Source: an uncultured Actinomycetes bacterium (GTDB taxonomy: Bacteria > Actinomycetota > Actinomycetes > Nanopelagicales > Nanopelagicaceae). From it: a stretch of 64,000 nucleotides of DNA. The position numbers were made by a program, and so were the translations under genes. This document shows positions 12,046 to 21,884 of the stretch, one piece after another (positions within the stretch are counted from its first letter, which is position 1; each line of letters opens with the position of its first letter). The stretch is from NCBI GenBank assembly GCA_903822425.1, contig CAIJOY010000007.1, positions 1 to 64,000 of the forward strand, read 5' to 3'. A model generated the notes under the pieces. That model did not search any database. It saw only the letters and a program-made list of their open reading frames with translations, and was not told the DNA's origin.

Positions 12046-12698
12046 TGCGCTTAGTCCTGGTTGGACCACCAGGTGCCGGTAAAGGAACGCAAGCACAATT
12101 CCTGGCTTCGCACTATTCAATTCCTCATATTTCTACGGGAGATATTTTTCGTGCAAACCTCAAGCAAGGAACCCCTTTAGGTGTTGAAGCTAAAGGTTTC
12201 ATGGACCGCGGTGAATTAGTTCCAGATTCTGTGACCAATGAGATGGTGCGCGATCGTCTCACACACGATGATCTAGGAAATGGATTCCTCCTCGATGGAT
12301 TTCCTCGCAACGTCGCCCAAGCACAAGTCTTGCGGGCTATTTTGTCCGAGAAAAATACTCCGCTAGATGCAGTTCTAGAATTAGCAGTTGAGAGCGCAGA
12401 AATTGTTTTGAGACTTTCTGGACGCAGAGTGTGTCGTGATTGTGGGAAAGGTGCGCACATTGAATTCGAGCGCCCCGCAAAAGACGGTATCTGTGATTCA
12501 TGCCAAGGCGAGCTCTACCAACGCGAAGATGACAAGGAAGAAGTCATTTCACGTCGCCTTGAGGTGTATCAGGAGCAGACCGCACCAATTGTGGATTTCT
12601 ATCGAATTGAAGGATTGTTGATCACGATAAGTGCAACAGGATCCGTTGCTGATATCACCGAGCGGGCAATTAAAGCCCTCAATCGCGCACACCAGTAA
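12045..12698 (+). CDS. adk: Adenylate kinase with zinc-type LID domain
   Basis: Converts AMP and ATP to 2 ADP. The P-loop GPPGAGKGT is at residues 7-15 and the AMP-binding DGFPRN near 84-89. The LID carries four cysteines (130, 133, 150, 153: CRDC...CDSC), which predicts a structural zinc. At 217 residues it is the long form, unlike the short LID-less mycobacterial enzyme. It overlaps secY by 1 nt and is followed by map after 5 nt. Confidence 0.97.
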   Translation: MRLVLVGPPGAGKGTQAQFLASHYSIPHISTGDIFRANLKQGTPLGVEAKGFMDRGELVPDSVTNEMVRDRLTHDDLGNGFLLDGFPRNVAQAQVLRAILSEKNTPLDAVLELAVESAEIVLRLSGRRVCRDCGKGAHIEFERPAKDGICDSCQGELYQREDDKEEVISRRLEVYQEQTAPIVDFYRIEGLLITISATGSVADITERAIKALNRAHQ

Positions 12699-12703
12699 GC
12701 GCC

Positions 12704-13516
12704 ATGACAATTCAAATCAAGAGCCTTGATCAACTCAAAGTAATGCGCCGTGCTGGATTATTGGTGGGTGAAACTTTGGAGTTATTACGAAATTCCATCA
12801 AAGTTGGCATGCGCACAGATGCCCTTGATGCAATAGCTGCTGCAAATATTAAACGCGGCGGAGGAACTTCGAACTTCAAGGGATACCGCGGTTTTCCTGC
12901 AACTATCTGCATTTCAATCAATGATGAGATTGTTCATGGCATTCCAGGAGATAGAACAATTGAAGATGGTGATGTCGTCTCCATTGATTGCGGAGCAATC
13001 ATTGATGGTTGGCACGGTGATGCTGCGATTTCGATCGGTGTTGGCTCAGTTGACCCAGCAGATCAAAAGATGATGGATGTGTGCGATGAATCAATGTGGC
13101 GCGGCATTGCAGCTGGTTTCACGGGAGCCAAGCTGACCGATATCAGTCACGCCATTGAGGATTACATTAAATCTCAAGGCAAGTACGGAATTTTGCAAGA
13201 GTACGGTGGACATGGAATTGGTACAGAGATGCATCAAGAACCGCATGTTCTCAATTTTGGTAAACGTGGATATGGTCCTGAACTCATCGCGGGAATGGCA
13301 CTGGCCATTGAACCCATGATCACCCGCGGCACACATAAGACAAAAGTTCTTGGCGATGATTGGACCGTTGTCTCTACGGATGCATCTAGAGGCGCCCATT
13401 TTGAGAACTCTTATTGCCTTTTGCCCGATGGTAAGGCCTTTGTTTTAACTGCAATCGATGGCGGGAAAGCCCGATTAGCAGCGCTAGGTGTGGGGATTTC
13501 ACCCCTTTTGGCATAA
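12704..13516 (+). CDS. map: Methionine aminopeptidase, type I
   Basis: Removes the initiator methionine from nascent proteins. The 270 residues show the pita-bread fold motifs and the five metal ligands: VSIDCGAIIDGWHGDAAIS (Asp, Asp), GGHGIGTEMHQEP (His), IEPM (Glu) and the C-terminal FENSY (Glu). Last gene of the secY-adk-map group. The usual next gene, infA, is displaced by 14 kb. Confidence 0.96.
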   Translation: MTIQIKSLDQLKVMRRAGLLVGETLELLRNSIKVGMRTDALDAIAAANIKRGGGTSNFKGYRGFPATICISINDEIVHGIPGDRTIEDGDVVSIDCGAIIDGWHGDAAISIGVGSVDPADQKMMDVCDESMWRGIAAGFTGAKLTDISHAIEDYIKSQGKYGILQEYGGHGIGTEMHQEPHVLNFGKRGYGPELIAGMALAIEPMITRGTHKTKVLGDDWTVVSTDASRGAHFENSYCLLPDGKAFVLTAIDGGKARLAALGVGISPLLA

Positions 13517-13526
13517 ATTAGGGGTG
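13500..13526 (+). terminator. Possible hairpin at the end of map
   Basis: CACCCCT and AGGGGTG can form a 7-bp stem across the map stop codon (loop of 13 nt). A competing GGGG-ATTTCA-CCCC hairpin followed by TTTT lies just upstream. Either could end the spc-map transcript before the accessory block. Neither has a strong T-tract after a long stem. Confidence 0.3.
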
Positions 13527-13553
13527 GTTACGAGCGCAAGGTAAGACTAGAAT
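13525..13553 (+). promoter_or_regulatory. Possible promoter for the peptide transporter operon
   Basis: A TAGAAT -10-like box at 13548-13553 lies 17 nt after a poor -35 candidate (TGGTTA at 13525). It is in the 70-nt gap before the permease gene and would give a short leader with a GGGAG-type Shine-Dalgarno. Confidence 0.3.
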
Positions 13554-13586
13554 TCAAAATTCCACTGCACCAGGAACGGGAGAAAC

Positions 13587-14558
13587 ATGAGTATTGATAT
13601 CTCTGTTGCTGCCCCTGCCACAAGTGTAGAAGGTCGCTCACCTGCTCAATTGGCTTGGAGTCGCATCAAGAGCGATCGCACAGCTTGGGTCTCCGGCGTA
13701 GTCGTTCTCTTCTTTGTATTGCTGGGAGCAATTTCTCCTATTTTCCAAAGAATCATGCACTTGAGTCCAGATCAATTTAGTCCTGAAACTCTTGATGAAA
13801 ATATGGGCGCAATGCCCATTGGACCATTTGGCGGTATGTCCACTGCGCATTGGCTTGGTGTAGAACCGCGCACAGGTCGCGATGTGTTTTTGAGATTTGT
13901 TTTTGGTGCGCGCACTTCTTTATCAATTGCACTTATAGCTACCATTGTCGCCACAATAATCGGAGTACTCATCGGATTACTTTCTGGCTTTTTTGGTGGC
14001 AAAATCGATCAATTCTTTTCACGCCTCATGGAGATCGTCCTTGCATTTCCTTCAATTCTTTTTGCTCTAGCCATCACACCAGTGCTCGAGAGCGTTTTAC
14101 AAGATGCGGGATTGCCTATCGGCAATCCAACACGTATCCCCGTGATGATTTTTGTGATTGCAACTTTTGGCTGGCCATACATTGCTCGTATTGTGCGCGG
14201 TCAAGTCATTTCGATGCGGGAACGTGAATTTGTCGATGCAGCCAGAGCCCTTGGTGCTTCTCGTGCCCACCTAGTTTTCAAGCAAATCCTGCCCAACCTT
14301 TGGGCGCCGATTTTGGTAACAGTTGCGCTTAATATCCCTACATTTATCACTACCGAAGCTGCCCTGACATTTCTTGGCGCCGGCGTAATTGAACCCACCT
14401 CAGACTGGGGAGCGATGCTTTTGGCTTCTGTTCCTTTTTATAGCGTTGATCCGATGTATACGGCGATCCCTGGCTTTGCACTATTTTTTCTCGTACTTGC
14501 CTTTAATTTATTCGGAGATAGCGTGCGCGATGCACTCGACCCAAAGAGTTCCCGATGA
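13587..14558 (+). CDS. Peptide-type ABC transporter permease, DppC-like
   Basis: Inner-membrane permease of the binding-protein-dependent transport superfamily (dipeptide/oligopeptide/nickel class). The 323 residues have an N-terminal TM near residues 30-50, then the conserved periplasmic-to-TM region GVEPRTGRDVFLRFVFGART, and the EAA-loop ending in AALTFLGAGVIEPTSDWGAML, characteristic of DppC/OppC. Unusually, the C-type permease is the first gene, before the binding protein and the B-type permease. Substrate cannot be read from sequence; the amino-sugar genes nearby make muropeptides or chitooligosaccharides worth considering. Confidence 0.9.
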   Translation: MSIDISVAAPATSVEGRSPAQLAWSRIKSDRTAWVSGVVVLFFVLLGAISPIFQRIMHLSPDQFSPETLDENMGAMPIGPFGGMSTAHWLGVEPRTGRDVFLRFVFGARTSLSIALIATIVATIIGVLIGLLSGFFGGKIDQFFSRLMEIVLAFPSILFALAITPVLESVLQDAGLPIGNPTRIPVMIFVIATFGWPYIARIVRGQVISMREREFVDAARALGASRAHLVFKQILPNLWAPILVTVALNIPTFITTEAALTFLGAGVIEPTSDWGAMLLASVPFYSVDPMYTAIPGFALFFLVLAFNLFGDSVRDALDPKSSR

Positions 14559-14625
14559 TCAGAGATGGTTATCAGGAGTTTTACCCCCAATCCCGTGGAG
14601 CAATCCCTGCAAAGAAAGGTCTCTA

Positions 14626-16353
14626 ATGAGCCTAAGCAAAAAAGCTATTGCGCTAGTTGGAACACTCGCTCTGGGTGTTACAGCTTTCGTCATGGCACCA
14701 AGTACACAAGCGGCGTCAGCCGTTAATGGTCCTGCACCTGCAATTCCAGGGGCAACAAAGGGTGGAATTCTTACCATCCTCAATCAGTATGACTTTGAAC
14801 ATCTAGATCCAGCTCGTAACTACGTTGGTAGCGCGCTCGATTTCTATCGTTTCTTTGTTCGTACTCTTACTCAATACCGCACAGTTGATGGAAAGACCAC
14901 ACTGCAGCCAGATGTTGCTGCTGACCTTGGTACAACCCCAGATGGCGGAAAAACTTGGACATTCAAACTTCGCACTAACTTGAAGTATGAAGATGGTTCC
15001 AAGGTAACTTGCGCTGACCTGAAGTACGGCACAATGCGTTCTTTCAACGACGAAATTCTCGATGGCGGAACTACTTATGCTGAGCAGTGGTTATTAAACC
15101 CAACTAACTTCACTGGTCCTTACACACAGCCAACAGGTGACTTAACTTCAATCATTTGTTCACCAAGTGGGGATGCGATTACTTACAAGTTGTCACAGCC
15201 AATTCCTTACTTCCCATACGTAACTACATTTGGTTCTTTCTCGCCAGTTCCTAAGGCAAAAGACACTAAACTTAAATACGATGATCATCCTTTGGCTACA
15301 GGTCCATACAAGATTCAATCGTATGACCGCGGCAAGCAGATCACATTAGTTCGCAACCAATACTGGAATGCAGCGACAGATCCTGTCCGCTGGAACTACC
15401 CAGATAAGATTGTTGCGAAATTTGGATATGAGCAGAACGCTCTCGAGTCCCTTCTTCTATCTGACGCCGGTGCAGCACGTACCTCAATCTCATTGGATAC
15501 AAACGTTGTTACCAACCTTCCAAAGATTTTGGCAGCGCCAACAAAGTACAAGGATCGCTATTTGTCCTTTGCTTCTCCATACTCACGCCACCTCAACATC
15601 AACATGACTACGATCACAGATCTCAACGAGCGCAAAGCAATTCAGTGTGCAGTTGACCTCAAGACCGTAATTCTTGCTGCTGGTGGGTCAAGCGCTGGTA
15701 CATACAGCAACTCGCTGATTCCATCATCAATCTCCGATGGGTACCGTAACTTCGATGTTTGCGGTCGTGATGTGCATAAGAATCCTGAAGCACAGGTTGC
15801 TGCTGCAAAGGCGTTCTTAGCTAAGGCTGTAAATCCAAAGATGAACATCAACTTCTCATACCGTACAAAGGGCACTGAACCACAACGTGCTGCTGCGATT
15901 CAACAAGCACTTCAAGCTGTTGGATTTACGGTCACGATGAAGGCTTTGTCTAGCGCTACTTTCTATACAGAAATTGGCAAGACTGACAAGGGCGTCGTGC
16001 AGGCAGATTTGATGCAAACCTCTTGGGGTTACGACTGGGCCGCCTCTTCCGGAATTATTTTTGCGCTTCTTGACGGACGCACAATTACTCCGACAGATGC
16101 TCACAGTAATTACTCCCGTCTCAATGACCCTGCTCTGCAGGTGCTCTTTGAGAAGGCTGATTTGATCACCGACGGACCTGCCTCTGATAAGGCACTTGGC
16201 GATATTGATCAGAAAGCCATTCAAGATCTAGCAGCAGTTATTCCAATGTACTTTGAAAACACCAACGTAATTTGGGGATCAAAGCTCGGCGGAATACATG
16301 CAGACGGCGGTTGGGGAACCATCAGCCCAATCTCTGCCTATATCAAGAAGTAA
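14626..16353 (+). CDS. Extracellular solute-binding protein, family 5 (peptide type)
   Basis: Substrate-binding subunit of the DppBCDF-like transporter. The track ORF from 14389 overlaps the permease; the real start is ATG 14626 after AAAGAAAGG, giving 575 residues. The N-terminus is a Sec signal peptide (basic SKK, a hydrophobic run, then TQAASA), with no lipobox cysteine, so the mature protein would not be lipid-anchored by the usual route. Mature sequence shows the SBP_bac_5 pattern: GGILTILNQYDFEHLDPARN, then a TFKLRTNLKYEDGSKVT region. A strong hairpin follows the gene. Confidence 0.92.
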   Translation: MSLSKKAIALVGTLALGVTAFVMAPSTQAASAVNGPAPAIPGATKGGILTILNQYDFEHLDPARNYVGSALDFYRFFVRTLTQYRTVDGKTTLQPDVAADLGTTPDGGKTWTFKLRTNLKYEDGSKVTCADLKYGTMRSFNDEILDGGTTYAEQWLLNPTNFTGPYTQPTGDLTSIICSPSGDAITYKLSQPIPYFPYVTTFGSFSPVPKAKDTKLKYDDHPLATGPYKIQSYDRGKQITLVRNQYWNAATDPVRWNYPDKIVAKFGYEQNALESLLLSDAGAARTSISLDTNVVTNLPKILAAPTKYKDRYLSFASPYSRHLNINMTTITDLNERKAIQCAVDLKTVILAAGGSSAGTYSNSLIPSSISDGYRNFDVCGRDVHKNPEAQVAAAKAFLAKAVNPKMNINFSYRTKGTEPQRAAAIQQALQAVGFTVTMKALSSATFYTEIGKTDKGVVQADLMQTSWGYDWAASSGIIFALLDGRTITPTDAHSNYSRLNDPALQVLFEKADLITDGPASDKALGDIDQKAIQDLAAVIPMYFENTNVIWGSKLGGIHADGGWGTISPISAYIKK

Positions 16354-16365
16354 ATAGTCAGGCTG

Positions 16366-16397
16366 TATTTGGCGGCGGGGAAACCCGCCGCCAAATA
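16366..16397 (+). terminator. 14-bp GAAA hairpin between binding protein and permease
   Basis: TATTTGGCGGCGGG pairs perfectly with CCCGCCGCCAAATA around a GAAA tetraloop, 12 nt after the binding-protein stop. There is no T-tract downstream (CTTCTGTAATTTCC), so it is more likely a 3'-end stabiliser or partial terminator that keeps binding-protein mRNA in excess over the permease and ATPase messages. Confidence 0.75.
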
Positions 16398-16433
16398 CTT
16401 CTGTAATTTCCCAATTTATTGAAGAGGAGTTTC

Positions 16434-17426
16434 ATGTTCCGCTATCTGGTACGCCGCATAGTTGGTGGCGTTCTTGTGCTCGGAATTGTGAGCGCGGTAG
16501 TTTTTGGACTTTTCTTCGTATTGCCGGCAGATCCCGCCCGATTGGCTTGCGGAAAGTCCTGCACCCCAGAGTTGATGGCCCAAATTCGCCACTCACTTGA
16601 AATCGATCAACCAGTGCAAGTGCAATATGCACGTTTTATAAAAGGTATTTTCAAGGGCCGTACATACCTCAAAGGAACTGAAGCAGAAATTCAGTGTGCG
16701 GCTCCATGCTTAGGTTATTCCTTTAGAACAAATGAGCTTGTTACTGATCTCTTGAAAGATCGCGCTCCAGCCACATTATCGATAGCTTTTGGTGCCTCAA
16801 TTTTGTGGTTACTGATTGGTCTAGCTAGTGGAATTATTTCTGCTCTCAAACGGGGCACATGGATAGATAAAGCATCTCAAGGCGTCGCACTGGCAGGAGC
16901 GTCTTTACAAATTTACTTTGTTGGTTTGATTTTGCAATTCATTTTGGTAGATAAATTGCAATGGCTACATTCCCCAGGTTATGTCTCACCTTTTGATGAC
17001 CCCAAAGAATGGGCCATGGAAATGGCGCTGCCTTGGCTCACATTGGCTTTCCTATTATCTGCAATTTACGCTCGACTCACCCGTGCTGGCATGTTGGAAG
17101 TTATGAGTGAGGATTATATTCGAACAGCTCGAGCCAAAGGTCTTTCCTCCCGCCGAATAAATTTCAAACACGTTCTTCGTGGTGCGATTACACCGATTGT
17201 CACCGTGTTTGGGCTAGATCTTGGCTCACTTTTAGGTGGAGCAGTAATCACAGAATATGTTTTCAATATTCCCGGTCTTGGGCGTTTAGCAACGGATGCA
17301 GTTTCCACCGTTGACCTTCCTGTCATTATCGGAACAGTGCTATTAGCTGCGGTCTTTATTGTGGTCGCAAACCTCATAGTTGATTTTGTTTACATGTTCC
17401 TAGACCCAAAGGTGCGCCTCTCATGA
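16434..17426 (+). CDS. Peptide-type ABC transporter permease, DppB-like
   Basis: Second membrane subunit of the transporter. It has 330 residues with the DppB opening MFRYLVRRIVGGVLVLGIVS and the C-terminal GGAVITEYVFNIPGLGRLATDAV. The start was moved from TTG 16419 to ATG 16434, which follows GAGGAG. It contains an insertion with two cysteines (CAAPCLGYSFRT) between TM1 and TM2 on the outer side, also seen in some actinobacterial homologues. It overlaps the next gene by ATGA. Confidence 0.92.
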   Translation: MFRYLVRRIVGGVLVLGIVSAVVFGLFFVLPADPARLACGKSCTPELMAQIRHSLEIDQPVQVQYARFIKGIFKGRTYLKGTEAEIQCAAPCLGYSFRTNELVTDLLKDRAPATLSIAFGASILWLLIGLASGIISALKRGTWIDKASQGVALAGASLQIYFVGLILQFILVDKLQWLHSPGYVSPFDDPKEWAMEMALPWLTLAFLLSAIYARLTRAGMLEVMSEDYIRTARAKGLSSRRINFKHVLRGAITPIVTVFGLDLGSLLGGAVITEYVFNIPGLGRLATDAVSTVDLPVIIGTVLLAAVFIVVANLIVDFVYMFLDPKVRLS

Positions 17427-18448
17427 CCGCATTTTTAGAGGTTAAAGATCTTAAAGTTCACTTTCCCACCGAAGATGGTGTTGTTAAGGCAGTAGATGGT
17501 CTTTCATTCTCAGTTGAACGAGGAAAAACTCTAGGCATTGTGGGCGAATCTGGTTCAGGTAAATCTGTTACCAGTTTGTCGATCTTGGGATTACAAAAAG
17601 GAACACGAGCACAAGTATCAGGTGAAATCTGGGTTGATGGTAAAGATATCAATGCATCATCTGAGGCAGAAGTAAGAAAACTTCGCGGAAAATCGATGGC
17701 AATGATTTTTCAAGACGCCCTTGCTGCCTTGCACCCATATTTCACCGTTGGTAGTCAGATCGCTGAGGCATACCGAGTTCATAATAAAGTTTCTAAAAAA
17801 GTGGCGATGTCACGTGCGATCGAAATGTTGGATCGTGTTGGAATTCCAGATCCAGCAAAACGAGCAGGGGATTTCGCTCACCAATTCTCGGGAGGCATGC
17901 GCCAACGTGCAATGATTGCCATGGCACTCTCGTGCAACCCCTCACTTTTAATTGCTGATGAGCCAACCACAGCGCTAGATGTGACCGTGCAAGCACAAAT
18001 TCTTGATCTACTTCGTGATTTGCAAAAAGAATTTGGTTCAGCAATCATTTTGATTACTCACGATTTGGGAGTTGTTGCCGAGACTGCCGATGATGTTTTG
18101 ATTATGTATGCTGGGAAAGCGATTGAATTTGGATCAGTGCGTGAAATCTTGCAGCGTCCACAACACCCATACGCATGGGGCCTGCTTTCATCCATACCTC
18201 GTTTAACTGGGGCTGCAGATGCACCGCTTCTGGCAATTCCAGGGACTCCACCAAGTTTGATTTCGGTGCCAGGTGGTTGTGCTTTCCACCCGCGCTGCAG
18301 CTATGTATCAAGAGTTGGCGCGGCCTGTAACCAAGAAGTTCCACTCTTGCTATCAGTAGAAGCTGGCGCCACCCACCAAGTGCGCTGTCACCTAGATCGA
18401 TCAGCGCGCACTGAGATCTTCGCCAAAGAGATTGCCATTAACCTATGA
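17423..18448 (+). CDS. Peptide-type ABC transporter ATPase, DppD-like
   Basis: Cytoplasmic ATPase. Walker A GESGSGKS, signature [12 protein letters not shown], Walker [13 protein letters not shown] and the H-loop ITHDLG are all present in 341 residues. The C-terminal oligo_HPY region has cysteines ([12 protein letters not shown]...C...C) typical of the Dpp/Opp ATPases that bind an iron-sulfur cluster or metal. It overlaps both neighbours by ATGA. Confidence 0.93.
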   Translation: MTAFLEVKDLKVHFPTEDGVVKAVDGLSFSVERGKTLGIVGESGSGKSVTSLSILGLQKGTRAQVSGEIWVDGKDINASSEAEVRKLRGKSMAMIFQDALAALHPYFTVGSQIAEAYRVHNKVSKKVAMSRAIEMLDRVGIPDPAKRAGDFAHQFSGGMRQRAMIAMALSCNPSLLIADEPTTALDVTVQAQILDLLRDLQKEFGSAIILITHDLGVVAETADDVLIMYAGKAIEFGSVREILQRPQHPYAWGLLSSIPRLTGAADAPLLAIPGTPPSLISVPGGCAFHPRCSYVSRVGAACNQEVPLLLSVEAGATHQVRCHLDRSARTEIFAKEIAINL

Positions 18449-19410
18449 CCGCCTTATTGAAAGTTGAAAATCTCACTAAACATTTCCCTGGCGGCAAAGA
18501 GGGTCTGTTTGCAAAGCGCGATGTTGTTCAAGCAGTTGATGGCGTCTCCTTTGAAGTTGAAGCCGGTGAAGCACTTGGTTTAGTCGGGGAATCCGGATGC
18601 GGAAAATCCACAACTGGACGATTAATTACTCGCTTGCTGGAACCTACAAGTGGCTCGGTCACTTTTAATGGCCAGGATATTTCGCATCTTTCACAAGCGC
18701 GCTTGCGTCCAATTCGCTCAGAGTTGCAGATGATTTTTCAAGATCCTTATGCTTCTTTGAATCCCCGGCACACTGTGGGAACAATCGTTGCCACGCCGTT
18801 GCAGATCAACAAGATCAACCCGCCTGGGGGAGTCAAGAAGACCGTGCAAGAACTTCTTGAAATTGTTGGGCTCAACCCAGAGCATTACAACCGCTACCCA
18901 CATGAGTTTTCTGGTGGACAGCGCCAACGAATTGGTATTGCACGAGCACTCGCACTTCGGCCAAAACTGATTGTTGCAGATGAGCCAGTTAGCGCCCTCG
19001 ATGTTTCGATCCAAGCCCAAGTTATTAATTTGCTGCAGGATCTTCAGAAAGATTTTGGCCTTTCATTCCTTTTTATTGCTCATGATTTAGCTGTTGTTCG
19101 CCATTTTGCCCAGCGAGTTGCAGTGATGTATCTAGGAAATCTTGTTGAGATTGCTGATCGCGATACTTTGTATGCAACTCCGCGCCATCCATATACAAAA
19201 GCGTTGCTTTCAGCTGTACCTGTCGCAGATCCTGATGCAGTGGGAGCGCGTGAAAGAATTCGTTTAAGTGGAGATGTTCCTAATCCGATCAACCCACCCT
19301 CTGGCTGCCGTTTCCGCACACGGTGTTGGAAAGCTCAAGAGATTTGTTCAACTGTGCCACCGTTGTTGCAGATCGGTAAGAGCTCAGTTGCCTGCCATTT
19401 CCCTGAGTAA
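18445..19410 (+). CDS. Peptide-type ABC transporter ATPase, DppF-like
   Basis: Partner ATPase to the DppD-like subunit. Walker A is GESGCGKS, the signature [15 protein letters not shown], Walker [14 protein letters not shown], and the C-terminal Cys-containing oligo_HPY stretch is [16 protein letters not shown]. It has 321 residues. The DppD/DppF pair implies a heterodimeric ATPase. It ends 9 nt before the SIS-domain gene, which is therefore probably co-transcribed. Confidence 0.93.
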   Translation: MTALLKVENLTKHFPGGKEGLFAKRDVVQAVDGVSFEVEAGEALGLVGESGCGKSTTGRLITRLLEPTSGSVTFNGQDISHLSQARLRPIRSELQMIFQDPYASLNPRHTVGTIVATPLQINKINPPGGVKKTVQELLEIVGLNPEHYNRYPHEFSGGQRQRIGIARALALRPKLIVADEPVSALDVSIQAQVINLLQDLQKDFGLSFLFIAHDLAVVRHFAQRVAVMYLGNLVEIADRDTLYATPRHPYTKALLSAVPVADPDAVGARERIRLSGDVPNPINPPSGCRFRTRCWKAQEICSTVPPLLQIGKSSVACHFPE

Positions 19411-19419
19411 GATCAGTTC

Positions 19420-20457
19420 ATGACGACATCCCTTGGCGTGATTATGCGTGCCGAAATTGAGGAAGTTCCAACAGTTTTTGAGCGAATAAAAACATCTGCC
19501 GAAAGCATGAAAGCACAAATTGCTACTTTGCCATTATCAACAATTGATTCGGTGATTTTGGTTGGCCGCGGAACTTCAGACAATGCAGCGCTGTATTTGA
19601 AATATTTGGTCGAAACCAAGATTGGGATTCCGTGTGGGCTGGCTTCACCATCTGTAGTCTCCATTTACGGGACTAAATTGCGATACAAAAATGTTCTTGT
19701 TATTGCGCTGAGCCAAAGTGGCCAATCGCCAGATTTAGTTGGATATTGCACTGCAGCTCGTGAAGGTGGCGCAACAGTTCTGGCCATGACAAATGATCCT
19801 GAAAGCCCTATGGCCAAATCTGCCCACTGTCATTTGTATTTACATGCGGGCCCTGAAAAGGCAGTTGCCGCAACCAAGAGTTATTCTGCTGAGCTATTGG
19901 TATCACGAATTTTTGTTGCAACATGGAGTGGTGAGCGCGTCGATATTGATTCCATCATTACCCAAACTAAATCCAACTTAGCCCAATCTGCTCAGATCGA
20001 AAAGATCGCACAATCCTTTGACTACAGCGGTGGTCTAACCACGATGGGACGCGGATATTCTTACGCAAATGCACACGAGGCTGCTCTTAAAATTCAAGAG
20101 ACAGTGAAGATTCCCGTTGCATCATTCTCATCTGCGGATTATTTGCATGGACCCATTTCTTCTCTACACGAACAATCGCGTGTGCTCTTTTTGGCACCAA
20201 TTGGAAGTTCTGAAAGTTCCATGGCTTCAACCGTTGAGCGTATTCGCCTCATTACCTCACATATTTATTGGATCGGTGCAGGGTTTTCTCGTGATTCCGA
20301 TGAGCAATATCTAGGTGGCGCCGTGGGACTTTCTGAGATAGACGCAGTCATCGCTGACAGTGCACTGTTGCAATTATTGGCATTATTTTTGGCAATTGCT
20401 GCGGGAAAAAATCCGGATGCCCCGATTGGCCTTGCAAAAGTTACCAAAACGATCTAA
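19420..20457 (+). CDS. SIS-domain amino-sugar phosphate enzyme (NagB-II/AgaS-like)
   Basis: The 345-residue protein equals the isomerase half of GlmS with two SIS domains and no glutaminase domain. Visible motifs are VGRGTSDNAALY and ALSQSGQSPDLVGY in SIS1, AVAATKSYSAELL after it, and MGRGYSYANAHEAALKIQE in SIS2. Family members deaminate glucosamine-6-P or related amino-sugar phosphates to the ketose phosphate. It lies 9 nt after the transporter ATPase and in the same block as NagA, which suggests it handles an imported amino sugar. Specificity (GlcN-6-P, GalN-6-P or another) cannot be told apart here. ATG 19444 is an alternative start. Confidence 0.82.
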   Translation: MTTSLGVIMRAEIEEVPTVFERIKTSAESMKAQIATLPLSTIDSVILVGRGTSDNAALYLKYLVETKIGIPCGLASPSVVSIYGTKLRYKNVLVIALSQSGQSPDLVGYCTAAREGGATVLAMTNDPESPMAKSAHCHLYLHAGPEKAVAATKSYSAELLVSRIFVATWSGERVDIDSIITQTKSNLAQSAQIEKIAQSFDYSGGLTTMGRGYSYANAHEAALKIQETVKIPVASFSSADYLHGPISSLHEQSRVLFLAPIGSSESSMASTVERIRLITSHIYWIGAGFSRDSDEQYLGGAVGLSEIDAVIADSALLQLLALFLAIAAGKNPDAPIGLAKVTKTI

Positions 20458-20501
20458 CCGCGTTATAGGATTACTCACATCCAACTGGGATCGGAATCCT
20501 A

Positions 20502-21101
20502 TTGAGCCGCAAGAGTGAAGTTGAATTCTCCCTCTGGGTGCGAGAGCGCCAGAGCGCATTCTTACGCGCGGCCCGTGTGATCTGTTTTGATGCTCAAAAT
20601 GCAGAAGATGTCCTACAAGAGGCGCTAGCAGATGTTTTCCAGCGTTGGGATAAATTAAAAGATCATGAAAATCCTGAGGCTTATTTAATGCGCGTAATGG
20701 TGAGCAAACACGCCGACATGCGGCGTAAATGGTGGCGGCGCCAACAAGAAAATGAAACCTCTTGGGAGTTGGCTGAAAATATTCGCTCCATTGCCGATCA
20801 ATCCGATGATGTAGCCCAGCGCCTGCTTGTTCAATCTGCTCTCAAATCTCTGAGTGCTGCTCAGCGTGCAGTCTTAGTGTTGGTCTATGAACACGGCATG
20901 GTCTTGCGTGAAGTTGCACAAGTTTTAGAACTTCCCATTGGAACCGTGGCTTCCCACTTAGCCCGAGGCAAAGCCGCCGTTGCAGCGCATATAGATTTAG
21001 TACCAGAATTTGAAAAATCCATCAAGAAGTCTTTAGCCCCAAGCAAGGTCAGCCAGAATGATGAGATTGAATTAGCGGAAGTGGTTGAATCCAATGAGTG
21101 A
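20502..21101 (+). CDS. ECF sigma factor, SigE family
   Basis: Extracytoplasmic-function RNA polymerase sigma factor of 199 residues. Region 2 runs over AENVLQEAL-like NAEDVLQEALADVFQRWDKL, with RRKWWRRQQ after it; region 4 has LSAAQRAVLVLVYEHGMVLREVAQVLELPIGTVASHLARG, the helix-turn-helix that reads the -35. The start is TTG 20502 with no clear Shine-Dalgarno. A TAGGAT box lies 30 nt upstream. The stop overlaps the next gene by 8 nt, the usual arrangement for a sigma factor and its membrane partner. Targets are unknown; the secreted proteins downstream are the obvious candidates. Confidence 0.88.
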   Translation: MSRKSEVEFSLWVRERQSAFLRAARVICFDAQNAEDVLQEALADVFQRWDKLKDHENPEAYLMRVMVSKHADMRRKWWRRQQENETSWELAENIRSIADQSDDVAQRLLVQSALKSLSAAQRAVLVLVYEHGMVLREVAQVLELPIGTVASHLARGKAAVAAHIDLVPEFEKSIKKSLAPSKVSQNDEIELAEVVESNE

Positions 21102-21759
21102 TGTCGAGCCATTAATCAAACGCGAACTTCAGTGGATGGCACTGGGTGTGTTAGAAAATCGTGACCTAGCTGAACTAGCTTTGTATCGAGTTCGCCGCCG
21201 CCGTATTAAACGTGCGGTGAAGTTAGTGGGCGCAGTCTTTGTTGCAGCATTCGCCGTTGTTGGTTTAGTTGCTGCAATTCATGGAACATCAGCCCTAATC
21301 GGTAACAAAAGTGGGCAAGTATCTCAAAGTTCAACTGATGCTCTCAGTTCGATGACATTGCAGTCACAAATCGAGGGCTTAACTTCTGACTATCCCATTA
21401 CATGGGAGCAAAGTGTTGGCGATACCGGGGCTATCAGCAAAGCTGGCGGACTTGGTGACACACTGGGAGGATTAACGGCGCAAGGATTGAAAGTTTCATG
21501 GGAACAATGCAATGGTGCACAATGTCCCATTACATGGACTCTCAGCGTTATCAACAACACAGGTGACATTGTTTCGGTCAACCCTGCACTGATGATCTTT
21601 GTTAATCACTCACCAGTTGTGAGCGCCTCGCGTCCCACAACTGTGACACCGGGTGGCAGTGCAGTGTTGGTCTATAACTTCCCTGAATTTCAGAGCTCCC
21701 TGAAGCCCTCGGCCGGTGCCTCCTGGCAGTGGAACTGGTTTTTGACCTCTCTCAACTGA
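21094..21759 (+). CDS. Single-span membrane protein, putative anti-sigma partner
   Basis: I recognise no family. The start ATG 21094 (MSDVEPLIKREL) overlaps the sigma gene by 8 nt; the track start at 21085 is less likely. The 221 residues comprise a short charged cytoplasmic N-terminus with a basic patch (RVRRRRIKRAVK), one TM segment at about residues 40-62, and an extracytoplasmic part with a CNGAQC pair and a C-terminal beta-rich domain. Topology and overlap fit a regulator of the ECF sigma, but no zinc-type anti-sigma motif (HxxxCxxC) is present, so the anti-sigma role is inference only. Confidence 0.6.
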   Translation: MSDVEPLIKRELQWMALGVLENRDLAELALYRVRRRRIKRAVKLVGAVFVAAFAVVGLVAAIHGTSALIGNKSGQVSQSSTDALSSMTLQSQIEGLTSDYPITWEQSVGDTGAISKAGGLGDTLGGLTAQGLKVSWEQCNGAQCPITWTLSVINNTGDIVSVNPALMIFVNHSPVVSASRPTTVTPGGSAVLVYNFPEFQSSLKPSAGASWQWNWFLTSLN

Positions 21760-21815
21760 AATCAGCGGTAATTGCACGCTGAGATGAGTGTCAGCACTAT
21801 GCATAAATCCCTCTA

Positions 21816-21821
21816 TAAAAT
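21816..21821 (+). promoter_or_regulatory. Possible -10 box before the large secreted protein gene
   Basis: The gap of 125 nt between the membrane protein and the secreted protein contains the AT-rich CTCTATAAAATACGG, with a TAAAAT -10-like hexamer here and no good -35. A 6-bp inverted repeat TCAGCG...CGCTGA (21762-21782) just upstream could end the sigma operon, but it has no T-tract. Confidence 0.3.
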
Positions 21822-21884
21822 ACGGTGTACCTATTAATCGCTAGCACTGGGCTGGCAATCATAACCTTGTTTGAGGGAGTAAAA

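Noticed and set aside
19420-20457. A second glmS
   Set aside because: No glutaminase domain or N-terminal Cys; only the two SIS domains are present, so a NagB-II/AgaS-type enzyme fits better.
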